Assembly (NCBI GenBank): GCA_963815185.1
Contig: CAWFGC010000009.1
Coordinates: 868,001 to 932,000, forward strand
Reading direction: 5' to 3'
Source of the DNA: SHZL01 sp963815185
GTDB lineage: Bacteria; Pseudomonadota; Gammaproteobacteria; Xanthomonadales; SZUA-36
DNA length: 64,000 nucleotides
Shown: piece after piece, positions 8,760-17,258 of the stretch
How the letters are laid out: every line of letters begins with the position of its first letter
Position numbering within the stretch: position 1 is the first letter of the stretch
Translations under genes and position numbers: made by a program
The notes under the pieces: generated by a model
Seen by the model: only the letters and a program-made list of their open reading frames with translations
Databases searched by the model: none
What the model was told of the DNA's origin: nothing

Positions 8760-10842
8760 ATGACTATGAAAAAAGCCCGTTTTGCTGCTTTGCTTACGGC
8801 ACTCATGCCCCTTAGCCTGATGGGGGGCGATGCGCCTGATCCATACCTCTGGCTGGAAGATATCGAAGGTCCGGAGGCGTTGGCCTGGGTCGAAGAACGT
8901 AACCGGGAATCGTTATCGGTACTGGAGAAGTTACCTCAATACCAGCGCCTGTTCGATCAGAATCTGGCGGTTTACGATTCAAAAGAACGTATTCCATATC
9001 CGGAAATTCGCGGGGAGTATCTGTATAACTTCTGGCAGGATGCCGGCAATGAACGCGGGCTGTGGCGGCGCACGACACTGCAGGAATACGCTTCCGGCGA
9101 ACCGAAGTGGGAAATCCTGCTGGATGTGGACGAGCTGGCCCGGGCGGAAAGCGAGAACTGGGTGTGGAAGGGCAGCAGTTGCCTGCCGCCAGCTTACCAA
9201 CGCTGCCTTTTGTCTCTATCGCGGGGCGGGGCCGATGCAGTGGTAATCAGGGAATTCGATATCCCCAGCAAATCCTTCGTGGCCGACGGATTCAATATTC
9301 CTGAAGCCAAGAGCGAAATGAGCTTCCTTGATCAGGATACGGTATTTGTCGGCACCGATTTCGGCGCCGGCAGCATGACCGAATCCGGTTATCCGCGCAT
9401 CACCAGGAAATGGCAACGGGGCAAACCACTGGCCGATGCCGAAGTGGTGTACGAGGGCAAGCCGGAGGATGTCGAAATCAATACTCTGGTTGTTCACACG
9501 CCGGAGAGAAATTATCCGATCGTGATCCGGGCGGATACGTTTTTCACCAGTGAGGCTTTCTACTATCGGGACGGTGAACTGCTCAAGCTGGACATTCCTG
9601 CCGATGCCGTAATCGAAACTCTGTTCAGGAACCAGCTGTTGCTGAGCCTGAAGACCGACTGGCAAAGGGATGGGGAAACCTGGAAACAGGGTTCCATCGT
9701 GAGTGTCGACCTGGATGACCTGTTGCGCGGGGAGGGCAAAGTGGTGCGCGTGGTTGAACCGGACGCGCACTCCGCCATCAGTGGAGGTCAGCCGCAGCCG
9801 TGACCTGCTGCTGGTGAACCGCATGGTCGACGTGCGCAGCAAACTGGATGCCTACACTCTGGCGGACGGCAAATGGCAACTTCATTCCATCGATGCGCCC
9901 GCCATGGGGCAGATTTCCATCAGCAGCGCCAGCGAGGAAAGCAACCTCTTCTTTTTCAGCTATCAGGACTTTCTTACACCCACGACCCTGTTTCAGACCG
10001 AAGGCCTGTCCGCACCGAGCGCGGTCAAAGCGCTACCTGCCTTTTTTGACGCTTCGCCCTACGAGGTGAAGCAGGCGTTTACCCGGTCTTCCGATGGAAC
10101 CCGGGTGCCTTATTTCCTGGTGGCACGCAAAGGCCTGGAACTCAATGGCAGGAACAAGACCCTGATATACGCTTATGGCGGCTTCGAGATTGCCGAGCAG
10201 CCTGTGTATTCGGCCACCATTGGAATTGACTGGCTGGCTGAAGGAGGGGTGTTTGTTCTGGCCAACATCCGTGGCGGTGGAGAATATGGCCCGGCCTGGC
10301 ATTTGGCCGCGCAGCGGGAGAATCGCCAGAAGTCCTATGATGACTTCTATGCGGTCGCCGAAGACCTGATTCGCGAGGGGGTAACCTCCCCGAAGCGTCT
10401 TGGCATCCGCGGTGGCAGCGGCGGTGGTTTGCTGGTAGGAATGTTGTTCACCCAACGCCCCGAATTGTTCGGGGCGGTAGTTTGCCAGGTTCCCTTGTTG
10501 GATATGAAGCGCTTCAGTCATTTGCTGGCGGGCGCGAGCTGGATCGCGGAGTATGGTGATCCGGACAAGCCCGAGGACTGGGCTTTTCTGAAAAATTACT
10601 CGCCCTATCACAATCTGGATCCGGCGAAAAACTACCCCCGCGTGTTTTTCACCACCTCGACCCGTGATGACCGTGTGCACCCCGGTCATGCAAGAAAAAT
10701 GGTGGCCAAAATGAATGCGATGGGAAAGCCGAATTTCTATTATGAGAATACCGAAGGGGGCCACGGTGGGGCGGCCAACAACCGGCAACAGGCGCGTGTT
10801 CAGGCCTTGATTTACACTTATCTGCTAAACGAATTGGAATGA
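8760..10842 (+). CDS. Prolyl oligopeptidase (S9A family), frameshifted
   Basis: A serine peptidase that cleaves short peptides after proline, about 693 residues when the two frames are joined, the usual family length. The start ATG 8760 gives a signal-like N-terminus (MTMKKARFAALLTALMPLSL), so it may be periplasmic. The N-terminal part carries DPYLWLED and the beta-propeller. The catalytic domain in the second frame has YAYGGFE, NIRGGGEYG, the nucleophile GGSGGGLL, the Asp in TRDDRVHPGHA and the His in EGGHGG. The frame changes near 9780; removing A9780 would restore AIVEVSRSRDLLL. All catalytic residues are intact, so an assembly indel is likelier than a dead gene. Confidence 0.85.
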
Positions 10843-10912
10843 ACGGAGCCGGTTCGGAACTGACTGCCGGTTACGCATCGAGGCAGCATTCGGATTCAGC
10901 CGGCTGGCAATG

Positions 10913-10949
10913 AAAAAAGTGCGAGCCCGGAATTGATCCGGGCTCGCAC
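10913..10949 (-). terminator. Rho-independent terminator of the Gly/Tyr/His-rich protein gene
   Basis: GTGCGAGCCCGG (10919-10930) pairs perfectly with CCGGGCTCGCAC (10938-10949) around a 7-base loop. Read on the minus strand, the 12-base-pair stem is followed by six T (10918-10913). This sits about 50 bases past the stop of the minus-strand gene at 10997. Confidence 0.85.
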
Positions 10950-10996
10950 CGCCTTGTTGCACAGCGCAAAGCGTCTCGCTTTATCGGTGTTTGCGG

Positions 10997-11443
10997 CTAG
11001 TGATGCCCCCGATGGTCGCGACCGCGGCCACTGTCATGGCCTCGTCTGCCACGGCCACCGTCACGGCCATGTCCGCTGCCGTAATCACGGCGGTACGAAT
11101 CATTGTGGCTGCGTCCGCGCCTGTTGTCATATCTGCGGTCATACCTGGCTTCGTTTCTGTACCCGTGCCGGTAATCGCGTCTGTGGCCATATGAATGGCC
11201 ATAGTAGGCATATGGCGCCGAGCGGTAATAGGGCGCCGGATAGTAATAGGGCGCCGGATAGTAATAGGCTTCCGGGTAATAGTACGGCGCCGTATTAAAG
11301 CCCAGATAACCGCCGTAGCCGATGGGGACTGAGAGGCTTATCGCGCCCCGAACTCCACCATGATGGCGTGAATGGGCCTGAGCCACCGAGGTGGCGGCCA
11401 ATAGCGGCAAACTGATTAACAGCGTAACGATAAGCTTGTTCAT
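10997..11443 (-). CDS. Secreted low-complexity Tyr/Gly/His/Arg-rich protein
   Basis: A 148-residue protein with a clear Sec signal peptide (MNKLIVTLLISLPLLAATSVAQA, cut near residue 23). The mature chain starts HSRHHGG, has a Gly/Tyr part, then hexapeptide-like repeats of the type YYYPAP (about 53-75), and ends in a basic His/Arg/Gly/Asp-rich tail (about 82-148). Such chains are typical of surface or envelope proteins of unknown role; the His and Tyr content could bind metals or polysaccharides, but nothing proves it. AGGAGG precedes ATG 11443 (11448-11453 on the plus strand). It has its own terminator, so it is probably a single-gene unit. Confidence 0.75.
   Translation of the reverse strand: MNKLIVTLLISLPLLAATSVAQAHSRHHGGVRGAISLSVPIGYGGYLGFNTAPYYYPEAYYYPAPYYYPAPYYRSAPYAYYGHSYGHRRDYRHGYRNEARYDRRYDNRRGRSHNDSYRRDYGSGHGRDGGRGRRGHDSGRGRDHRGHH
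11226..11261. repeat. Two tandem 18-base repeats inside the Tyr-rich protein gene
   Basis: TAATAGGGCGCCGGATAG occurs twice in a row (11226-11243 and 11244-11261), with a decayed third copy after it. In the minus-strand gene each unit codes for one PAPYYY-type hexapeptide, so unit number can change without breaking the frame. Confidence 0.8.
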
Positions 11444-11527
11444 GATATTTCCTCCTGGTTGCGCTACTTACGGGTACATGATGCACCCGCGTGGCTGAAC
11501 GGAGGCTGAATGACGAATTATCGATAA

Positions 11528-11941
11528 TCAGGCGGGATAGGTCTCGAAACAGGGTACCTCATCGCCCGCGCAGGACCAAGACACTCTGGATTCGTAGAAT
11601 ATCCTTGCCTGCGGTGCGATGTTGGGTTCGACATCCAGTGTGCCGGCAGGAATAAACACCAGGTTCATGCTGGTAATTTCCGCCGGCAGCGGGCCACCGC
11701 ATTGGGCGCAGAATGTACGGGTAAATCTTTGTGCCTCGGGAACTTTGTAGGTCTTGATCAATGCAGTATCACCTGTCCAGGTGATGGAGCCATCATTGAC
11801 GAAGAGATTGCTTGCATGTCCGGTGCCGCTCGACTTGCGACAGCGCGAGCAATGACAATGCATGAACCGGCTGGGTTCACCGGTAACGCTATAGTGCAGT
11901 GCACCACAAAGACAGGATCCGGTCAGTGTCTGTTGGGTCAT
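11528..11941 (-). CDS. GFA-family zinc protein (glutathione-dependent formaldehyde-activating enzyme-like)
   Basis: A 137-residue protein of the Mss4-like/GFA fold. Zinc-ligand cysteines are visible in GSCLCGALHY (CxC, residues 9-11), HCHCSRCRKS (about 29-34) and FCAQCGG (about 79-82), the spacing typical of the family. The founding member was linked to S-hydroxymethyl-glutathione formation, but most homologues have no proven activity, so a general zinc-binding role is as far as the sequence goes. ATG 11941 gives MTQQTLTG. The gene stands alone between the secreted low-complexity protein and the divergent phosphatase gene. Confidence 0.9.
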   Translation of the reverse strand: MTQQTLTGSCLCGALHYSVTGEPSRFMHCHCSRCRKSSGTGHASNLFVNDGSITWTGDTALIKTYKVPEAQRFTRTFCAQCGGPLPAEITSMNLVFIPAGTLDVEPNIAPQARIFYESRVSWSCAGDEVPCFETYPA

Positions 11942-12060
11942 CGGTGTTCACCTTGATCAGCATTTCCCGCATGGCAGCATAGCAAATCCCGTGACAAAGA
12001 GTGGGGCCTTTTGTTGTTCGACTCTCGCCGCCTTACGGTCAATTTGCTAGCCTACGCACT

Positions 12061-12513
12061 ATGAAATCCATTCTTTTTGTCTGTATGGGCAATATTTGCC
12101 GCTCGCCGGCTGCGGAAGGCATTTTTCGAACACTGGTGTCCAATGCCGGCCGCAGTGCGGAATTCGAGATCGACTCGGCGGGAACCGGAGGCTGGCATAT
12201 CGGTGACAGGGCTGACCGCCGTATGCGGTCGGCGGCTCAGGCACGCGGCTATACGCTGGACAGTATCGCGCGCCAGATCGAACCCGCCGACTTCCACCGT
12301 TTCGACTGGATTGTCACCATGGACGAGTTGAATTTTCGCGATGTCAGCGCGATGAACCCCGGTTCCGGGGCAAAGATCGTTTCACTCTGTGAGTACTGTG
12401 AACGGCATGCGGAGACCGAAGTCCCCGATCCGTACTATGGCGGTGACGACGGTTTTCACCAGGTGATCGACATCCTCGAAGATGCTTGCGCGAATTTGCT
12501 GCGACAGATCTGA
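12061..12513 (+). CDS. Low-molecular-weight protein-tyrosine-phosphatase-like enzyme
   Basis: A 150-residue cytosolic phosphatase. The P-loop CMGNICRS gives Cys8 and Arg14, and the general acid Asp123 lies in DPYYGGDDGF; both are intact. Family length is about 150. The start at ATG 12061 puts the P-loop at the very N-terminus, as usual. The next gene, a ketosamine kinase, overlaps its 3' end by 32 bases, or follows one base after the stop if a GTG is used. The human orthologue has been shown to remove the 5-phosphate of protein ribulosamines, so this pair may work in protein deglycation rather than on tyrosine phosphate. That role is inference from family knowledge and position. Confidence 0.93.
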   Translation: MKSILFVCMGNICRSPAAEGIFRTLVSNAGRSAEFEIDSAGTGGWHIGDRADRRMRSAAQARGYTLDSIARQIEPADFHRFDWIVTMDELNFRDVSAMNPGSGAKIVSLCEYCERHAETEVPDPYYGGDDGFHQVIDILEDACANLLRQI

Positions 12514-13420
12514 AGTGCAGGCGGCAACCTATCCTTCAATTCTCGATGAGCTGGGTCTTGGCGCGCCCATCCGCCTGGACAGCATTGGTGGCGGCTGCAT
12601 CGCCAATGCTGCGGCCGCGACTTTTGCAAGCGGGTGCAGGGTCTTTGTCAAATTTGTTTCGCCAAGGCGCGGAATGGCAGCACCGGATCTGTTCGCAAGG
12701 GAAGCAGAAGGCTTGCAAGCACTGGCCGCTGCCCAGGCCATTCGGGTGCCCGAAGTGCTTGCGGTTGGTGAGCAGGCGCTGGTGCTGGAAATGATTCAGG
12801 CTGCAGCGAAGCGGCGTGATTTTGCCGAAGATTTCGGTCGTCGCCTTGCCGCTTTGCACGACAATCGGGGCAAGACCTGTGGTTTTGCGCATCACAATTT
12901 CATTGGCGCTACGAGGCAATACAATGATCCTGTGAACGGAACCTGGGACGCGGTTGCCGGGGATGACGGTGCGTCCTGGCCGGAATTTTTCCTCGAGCGC
13001 CGGCTCCGCGTCCAGGTGCGCCTGGCGGCGAGCAATGGCTATGGCGACGAACTGGTGCATCTGTTGGACCGGGCTGAGGCACGTGTGTCCGAGCTCTTGA
13101 GCGCTGCGATCGAAGTTGCCAGCCTCTTGCATGGCGACCTCTGGGGTGGAAACTTTATCGTCGATGACCGCGGTGAAGCCTGTTTGATCGACCCGGCCGT
13201 GTACTATGGTCACCGCGAGGCGGACCTTGCCATGACACGATTGTTCGGAGGCTTCGAGCCCGGTTTTTATGCGGCCTATGCTGAAGCGTCACCGCTCGCC
13301 GCCGGCCACGAAGATCGTCTGGCTGTTTATCAGCTCTACCACCTGCTGAACCACCTGAATCTGTTCGGCGGCGGATATTTCGAACAAAGCAAGCGCATCT
13401 TGCAGCACCATGCCCGCTGA
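12482..13420 (+). CDS. Fructosamine/ribulosamine 3-kinase family protein
   Basis: A 312-residue kinase of the fructosamine-3-kinase fold. Lys57 (VFVKFV) is in the ATP-binding position, LLHGDLWGGNF (215-225) is the catalytic loop with its Asp and Asn, and LIDPAVYYGHREADLAM (235-251) carries the metal-binding Asp. Family length is about 290-310. ATG 12482 overlaps the phosphatase gene; an in-frame GTG at 12515 would start just after the phosphatase stop and is equally possible. The enzyme phosphorylates C3 of sugar adducts on lysine so that they fall off. In bacteria many members prefer ribulosamines or erythrulosamines. Translational coupling to the phosphatase supports a joint repair role. 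Confidence 0.93.
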   Translation: MLARICCDRSEVQAATYPSILDELGLGAPIRLDSIGGGCIANAAAATFASGCRVFVKFVSPRRGMAAPDLFAREAEGLQALAAAQAIRVPEVLAVGEQALVLEMIQAAAKRRDFAEDFGRRLAALHDNRGKTCGFAHHNFIGATRQYNDPVNGTWDAVAGDDGASWPEFFLERRLRVQVRLAASNGYGDELVHLLDRAEARVSELLSAAIEVASLLHGDLWGGNFIVDDRGEACLIDPAVYYGHREADLAMTRLFGGFEPGFYAAYAEASPLAAGHEDRLAVYQLYHLLNHLNLFGGGYFEQSKRILQHHAR

Positions 13421-13573
13421 GCCCGATGCTCCGACTTCATGCCGAACGCTCGAAGGTGGTTTATACTCAATCCTGTGTTAGGGGGACTATATGCAAATTG
13501 TATGCGCTAAACTAAAGTCCGTAAGGCTTGCCGGGCACGGCAAGGCTTTCACTGTGTACCGGTTCTGGCCAGA

Positions 13574-14809
13574 ATGACAAGCATGTCCGCAAAAGAATCG
13601 AAAGTTCTGGTCATCGACGACAGTTCGATGGCTCTGCGCGTTACCGTTCAGCTATTGCAGGACGGCGGCTATGATGCCGAAGGTTTGAATGGATCGGAAC
13701 GAGCCATGGAACGCATCCGCGAGCTGAACCCGGACATTGTCGTATGCGATTTGATGATGCCGGGCACCAATGGCTTCGAACTGCTTAGCATGATCCGGAA
13801 GGATGAATCCCTGGCGGATATGCGCGTTGTAATCGCCTCGGCCAAGGCCTATGAGGCGGATCGTAACAAGGCGAAACGGCTGGGGGCGGATGGATACATC
13901 ATAAAACCATTCACGATGGAAAAGTTCGATTCCGTCATGCGCTCACAGGGCCGCATGCAGCTATCGGCCTGGGGTGTGCGTGGCACCCTGCCGGTACCGC
14001 AGGAAGGATACATTCGCTTTGGCGGCAATACTTCGTGTTATTCGCTGCAGCTCACGCCGGATCGTTATATGGTGTTCGATGCCGGCACGGGGATCAAAAA
14101 CTGCGGTGGCGCACTGATGAAGAGTGGCCATAAGCGCATTTCAGCCGACCTTTTTATCACCCATCCCCACTGGGATCATATCAATGCCTTCCCGTTTTTC
14201 GCGCCGCTGTATATTCCCGGCAATGAGGTGCGGGTCTACGGTTCCGCACAGGACCAGATCGGCTTCGAGCAATTGATCGTGACGCAAATGGATGGAACTT
14301 ATTTTCCGGTCACGGTACGCGAGTTCGGTGCTCACGTAACGTTTCACGAGATTGGTCAACAGCAGATGGATTTGGACGGCATCCGCGTCCGCTCGATTCT
14401 GTTGAAACACCCGGGACACTGTCTTGGTTACCGCGTCGATTACAAAGGCCGTAGTTTTTGTTACATCACCGACAATGAACTTTACCCGGCGGACTCTGAG
14501 TTCGCCGATGAGGAATTTCTGCACAGTCTGGCGGAATTCTGCCACGGGACAAACGTGCTGGTGCACGACTGCACCTATTTTGACCATGAGTACGCCACCA
14601 AGGTGCATTGGGGCCATTCCTCGCTGAGCGAAGTCTGCCGTCTGGCACATCTGGCCGAAGCCGACCGCCTGTGGATTCACCACCACGATCCGGACCAGAC
14701 GGACAATGATATCGAGTGCAAACTCGATTTCTGCGCCTCGACGCTGCATGCCTGCGGCAGCCGCACCGAAGCCGTATTGCCACGGGAAGGAATGAGTGAG
14801 GTAGTGTAA
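13574..14809 (+). CDS. Response regulator with metallo-beta-lactamase-fold output domain
   Basis: A 411-residue fusion. Residues 8-125 form a receiver domain: acidic pair Asp15-Asp16, phospho-acceptor Asp59 (VVCDLMMPG) and Lys111 (IIKPF). Residues about 130-405 form a metallo-beta-lactamase fold with HPHWDH (197-202), HPGHCLGY (279-286), TDNE (Asp300), HDCTY (Asp332) and WGHSS (His348), so the dinuclear metal site looks complete. GNTSCYSLQL after the linker is typical of the RNase Z/phosphodiesterase-like branch. It therefore looks like an enzyme switched by phosphorylation rather than a transcription factor. No histidine kinase is adjacent. The substrate is unknown; a cyclic nucleotide or other phosphodiester is a reasonable guess. 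Confidence 0.9.
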   Translation: MTSMSAKESKVLVIDDSSMALRVTVQLLQDGGYDAEGLNGSERAMERIRELNPDIVVCDLMMPGTNGFELLSMIRKDESLADMRVVIASAKAYEADRNKAKRLGADGYIIKPFTMEKFDSVMRSQGRMQLSAWGVRGTLPVPQEGYIRFGGNTSCYSLQLTPDRYMVFDAGTGIKNCGGALMKSGHKRISADLFITHPHWDHINAFPFFAPLYIPGNEVRVYGSAQDQIGFEQLIVTQMDGTYFPVTVREFGAHVTFHEIGQQQMDLDGIRVRSILLKHPGHCLGYRVDYKGRSFCYITDNELYPADSEFADEEFLHSLAEFCHGTNVLVHDCTYFDHEYATKVHWGHSSLSEVCRLAHLAEADRLWIHHHDPDQTDNDIECKLDFCASTLHACGSRTEAVLPREGMSEVV

Positions 14810-14987
14810 AATCTGGCTGAACAGGGGCTGCGGCTTGGCGCCCGGCCCTAAATGATGATTAATTGATCACGGCGCCCGCCTTATAACCGGAAATTGATCC
14901 AGATCAGAGCAAAATACCGCCACAACCGCTGTACTTGAGCTCGCCGAATATCAACTTCAGCGCTTTGTTTGTCTTAGAGGAAAATCA

Positions 14988-15779
14988 ATGAATAACTGGC
15001 TCATGAGCGGACTTTTTACTGTCGTTGTCTTGCTGTCACTTACCGGGCTGTTTTTTTTCCTGGTGACCCGGGGCGCGCTCGTGCTGCGGGGCCTGTCACC
15101 CGGCGAAGGCAGTGACAAAGCCCATGTATACCCGATCTATTCCAATATGAGACTGATCAAACTGGTCGATTTTCAGCCGGTCATTTCCGCCATATTGCTG
15201 TTTCAGTATCGCCGTTTGGTTTCGCGCATCGTGGCCGGATTGAGCCGGGCGGATTTGCGTGACAAGAATGTTTTGATCACCTCCTGTGCGTTCGGAAACG
15301 TGATACCCAGAGTCGTGAAGGCTTCCATACAGGCGGGCGCGAAGCGTGTCTTTATTGCCGACATCATTCACAATGAGCTCGTCCATGCCGAGAGCAAACT
15401 CGGACACTTCGCGGACAAGGTGGAGTACATCGAGGACAACGCCACGGCCATGAAGCAGGCGGCGGGATTTGCCGATGCCAATATCATGTTCTTTCTGCTG
15501 CATGAATTGCCCCATCCGCTCAAAGGTCAGGCCCTGATGGAGGCGGGACGCATGCTCGCTCCCGGCGGAACGCTTTTCCTCGCCGAGTTTCACCGGCCGG
15601 AATTGTGGGTCCTGCGGGCTCTTAGCTGGACCTATTTCAAGGTTTTCGAACCCCTGGGTCTGGCGCTGTGGGACACGCATGATCCCCTCAACTTCCTGGA
15701 ACAATCCGGCGCATGGAAGTGCGAACGAACCACGTTCCTGTGCGGCAATTTTCAGTTGATCACCGCGACGAAACTGTAA
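14988..15779 (+). CDS. Membrane-anchored RquA-like class I methyltransferase
   Basis: A 263-residue protein with an N-terminal membrane helix (about 5-28) and a SAM-dependent methyltransferase-like domain. The segments FFLLHELPHPLKGQALMEAGRML, APGGTLFLAEFHRPELW and EPLGLALWDTHDPL match the pattern I know from RquA, which converts ubiquinone to rhodoquinone, and from related UbiE-like proteins. The usual SAM glycine motif is replaced by ITSCAFGNVIPR, as in the RquA group (RquA itself has a divergent motif). A role in quinone modification is possible but not shown; RquA usually lacks an N-terminal helix like this. GAGGAAAATCA precedes ATG 14988. Confidence 0.6.
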   Translation: MNNWLMSGLFTVVVLLSLTGLFFFLVTRGALVLRGLSPGEGSDKAHVYPIYSNMRLIKLVDFQPVISAILLFQYRRLVSRIVAGLSRADLRDKNVLITSCAFGNVIPRVVKASIQAGAKRVFIADIIHNELVHAESKLGHFADKVEYIEDNATAMKQAAGFADANIMFFLLHELPHPLKGQALMEAGRMLAPGGTLFLAEFHRPELWVLRALSWTYFKVFEPLGLALWDTHDPLNFLEQSGAWKCERTTFLCGNFQLITATKL

Positions 15780-15805
15780 CGGCAGAAATCCGGGTTTTTG
15801 CCGCC

Positions 15806-15825
15806 AGGGCCTGTTAACAGGCCCT
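15806..15825. terminator. Perfect 20-base palindrome between convergent genes
   Basis: AGGGCCTGTTAACAGGCCCT is a perfect inverted repeat lying between the stop codons of the methyltransferase (plus) and DUF711 (minus) genes. It may act as a shared transcription end, though neither side has a strong T-tract. Confidence 0.45.
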
Positions 15826-17080
15826 ATTCCAACCGCATGACGATGCTATCGGTAAGATAGGGATTGTCGAAACTTATCTTTTCACCAGCCTGCTTGCCGG
15901 GAATCGGAAAGAGGCGGGCGGAGAGGGGCTTTTGATACCTGGTGGCGAGTGCGGCCACGTCGGCGATAATGGCTGTAAGCGCCTCCACAGAGGAGTCGCC
16001 GGGCAGGGGAACCACATCGAGACCGGTACCACACACACTCGAGAACAACAGTAACCTGGAAATGCCGTAGCGTCCCTCGGCAGCCCGTTGCGCCAGCACC
16101 GGGTCTTCCAGCACCGGCAGCATCAACCCGGAGTAACCACAGGTCTGGACGCTGAGTCCTTTGAGTACGCTGGTAATGGTCGCGCAAGCGGTAAGGGTCG
16201 AAGAACTGCCGAATGGTTTATTGGTCAGGGTTTCGATCGCCCGGCCGATGCTGGCATCCAGGCCGGGGGCAGGAGATGCATCGATACCCAGGTAGCTCCA
16301 GCCGGTCTCCTGCGCCAGCACCCGCGCATGCGCCGCCACCGGACCAAGCGCTGCCTCCAGGCGTGCCTTCAGGCGGCGTTTGGACTGGTTGAGACCATGG
16401 CTGCCCTGAAGCGCTTCGGTCAGCAGGTTGGCGGATTCAAGACCCATGCTGAAGGCGGTGCCCTGGTCGAAAAAGGCGGCCGGAAAGAACGGGGTGCCGG
16501 AAGGGACGAACGCGGTCGCGGCAAAGCGGAAATTGCCTTCGCCGCCTGGCGTGGCGCGGCTAATGGCATAAATGGCTTCAGCGGCCGAACGCAGTGCCCG
16601 AACGTGCAGGCCATGAGCCGGCGAAGCGACGCGGCAGCTAAAGTTGATGTTTTTGGTCTGCCGGACCAGATCTGCCGCCCACCGGGCAAATTCCTTGTGG
16701 TAGTGGTTACCGGTGATGACCGGGCCGATGCTGCAAATGACGCCGTTGTCCGTGGCGAATTGATCGAGCAACTTGAGCGCCTGCAGCGAAGACGGATTCG
16801 TCCAGTCGGGAAGGTAACTTTGCAGCGGCGGTGTCGCCAGCCGAAGGGTCTGAACCTGGTAACCCTCGGCTTCGAAGACAGCGCGCGCCCGTTGCAGGAA
16901 GGCGACCGCTGCCACGGCCGGCTTGAGATCGCCGGCGCTTTGCAGTTGCACGCCGGCGGTAATGGTGCGGATACGGAAGTTCATCTGCGCGTCGCCCGCA
17001 CTGAGCCCGCGGGCGAAAGGCCAGGCTGCAGCCAGGCCCAAAAGGCCGGCAAACTCGCGCCGTGAAAGACCTGTATTCAT
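15824..17080 (-). CDS. DUF711 (UPF0210) family protein with Tat-type leader
   Basis: A 418-residue protein. The N-terminus has a twin-arginine motif, SRREFAGLL (residues 5-13), followed by a hydrophobic core and ARGLSAGDA, so export in folded form is likely. The body matches the DUF711 family: FRIRTITAGVQL, SIGPVITGNHYHKEF, MGLESANLL, YLGIDASPAPGLDASIGRAIE and CGYSGLMLPVLEDPVLA. Characterised cytosolic relatives are glycyl-radical-fold-like proteins without a clear activity; an exported version is unusual. The gene converges on the RquA-like gene and its start is 13 bases from a small inverted-repeat element. Confidence 0.82.
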   Translation of the reverse strand: MNTGLSRREFAGLLGLAAAWPFARGLSAGDAQMNFRIRTITAGVQLQSAGDLKPAVAAVAFLQRARAVFEAEGYQVQTLRLATPPLQSYLPDWTNPSSLQALKLLDQFATDNGVICSIGPVITGNHYHKEFARWAADLVRQTKNINFSCRVASPAHGLHVRALRSAAEAIYAISRATPGGEGNFRFAATAFVPSGTPFFPAAFFDQGTAFSMGLESANLLTEALQGSHGLNQSKRRLKARLEAALGPVAAHARVLAQETGWSYLGIDASPAPGLDASIGRAIETLTNKPFGSSSTLTACATITSVLKGLSVQTCGYSGLMLPVLEDPVLAQRAAEGRYGISRLLLFSSVCGTGLDVVPLPGDSSVEALTAIIADVAALATRYQKPLSARLFPIPGKQAGEKISFDNPYLTDSIVMRLE

Positions 17081-17092
17081 ATCAAGCTCCTG

Positions 17093-17257
17093 CTAGTGTC
17101 CTGTCCCACAAATACCTTCACCAATTCACTGGTCTTTTTCGCCCCTGGCGGTGTTGCTCGTCCTTGTGTGGGGCCTGCCACACTGCGTCCTCGCGCCTTG
17201 CCAGGAACAAAAAATCCGGCGCGACTTGTCAAAGTTATTTGCGGGACAGGCCACTAG
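17093..17257. mobile_element. Small foldback inverted-repeat element (MITE-like)
   Basis: About 165 bases bounded by imperfect terminal inverted repeats. The left end begins CTAGTGTCCTGTCCCACAAA; the right end, read in reverse, begins CTAGTGGCCTGTCCCGCAAA. Over 26 bases the two differ at four positions. The interior also pairs with itself, with GTGTGG (around 17174) against CCACAC (around 17188) at the centre. There is no coding frame of substance, so it would be mobilised in trans. It begins 13 bases before the DUF711 start codon and ends one base from the stop of the S9 peptidase gene. Confidence 0.7.
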
Positions 17258-17258
17258 T

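Noticed and set aside
11226..11261. Tandem repeats as a possible CRISPR or iteron array
   Set aside because: There are only two exact 18-base units without spacers; they code for hexapeptide repeats in the Tyr-rich secreted protein.
16088..17065. A 325-residue open frame on the plus strand
   Set aside because: It is antisense to the DUF711 gene, which has a Tat leader and family motifs; the shadow translation is Arg/Gly-rich.
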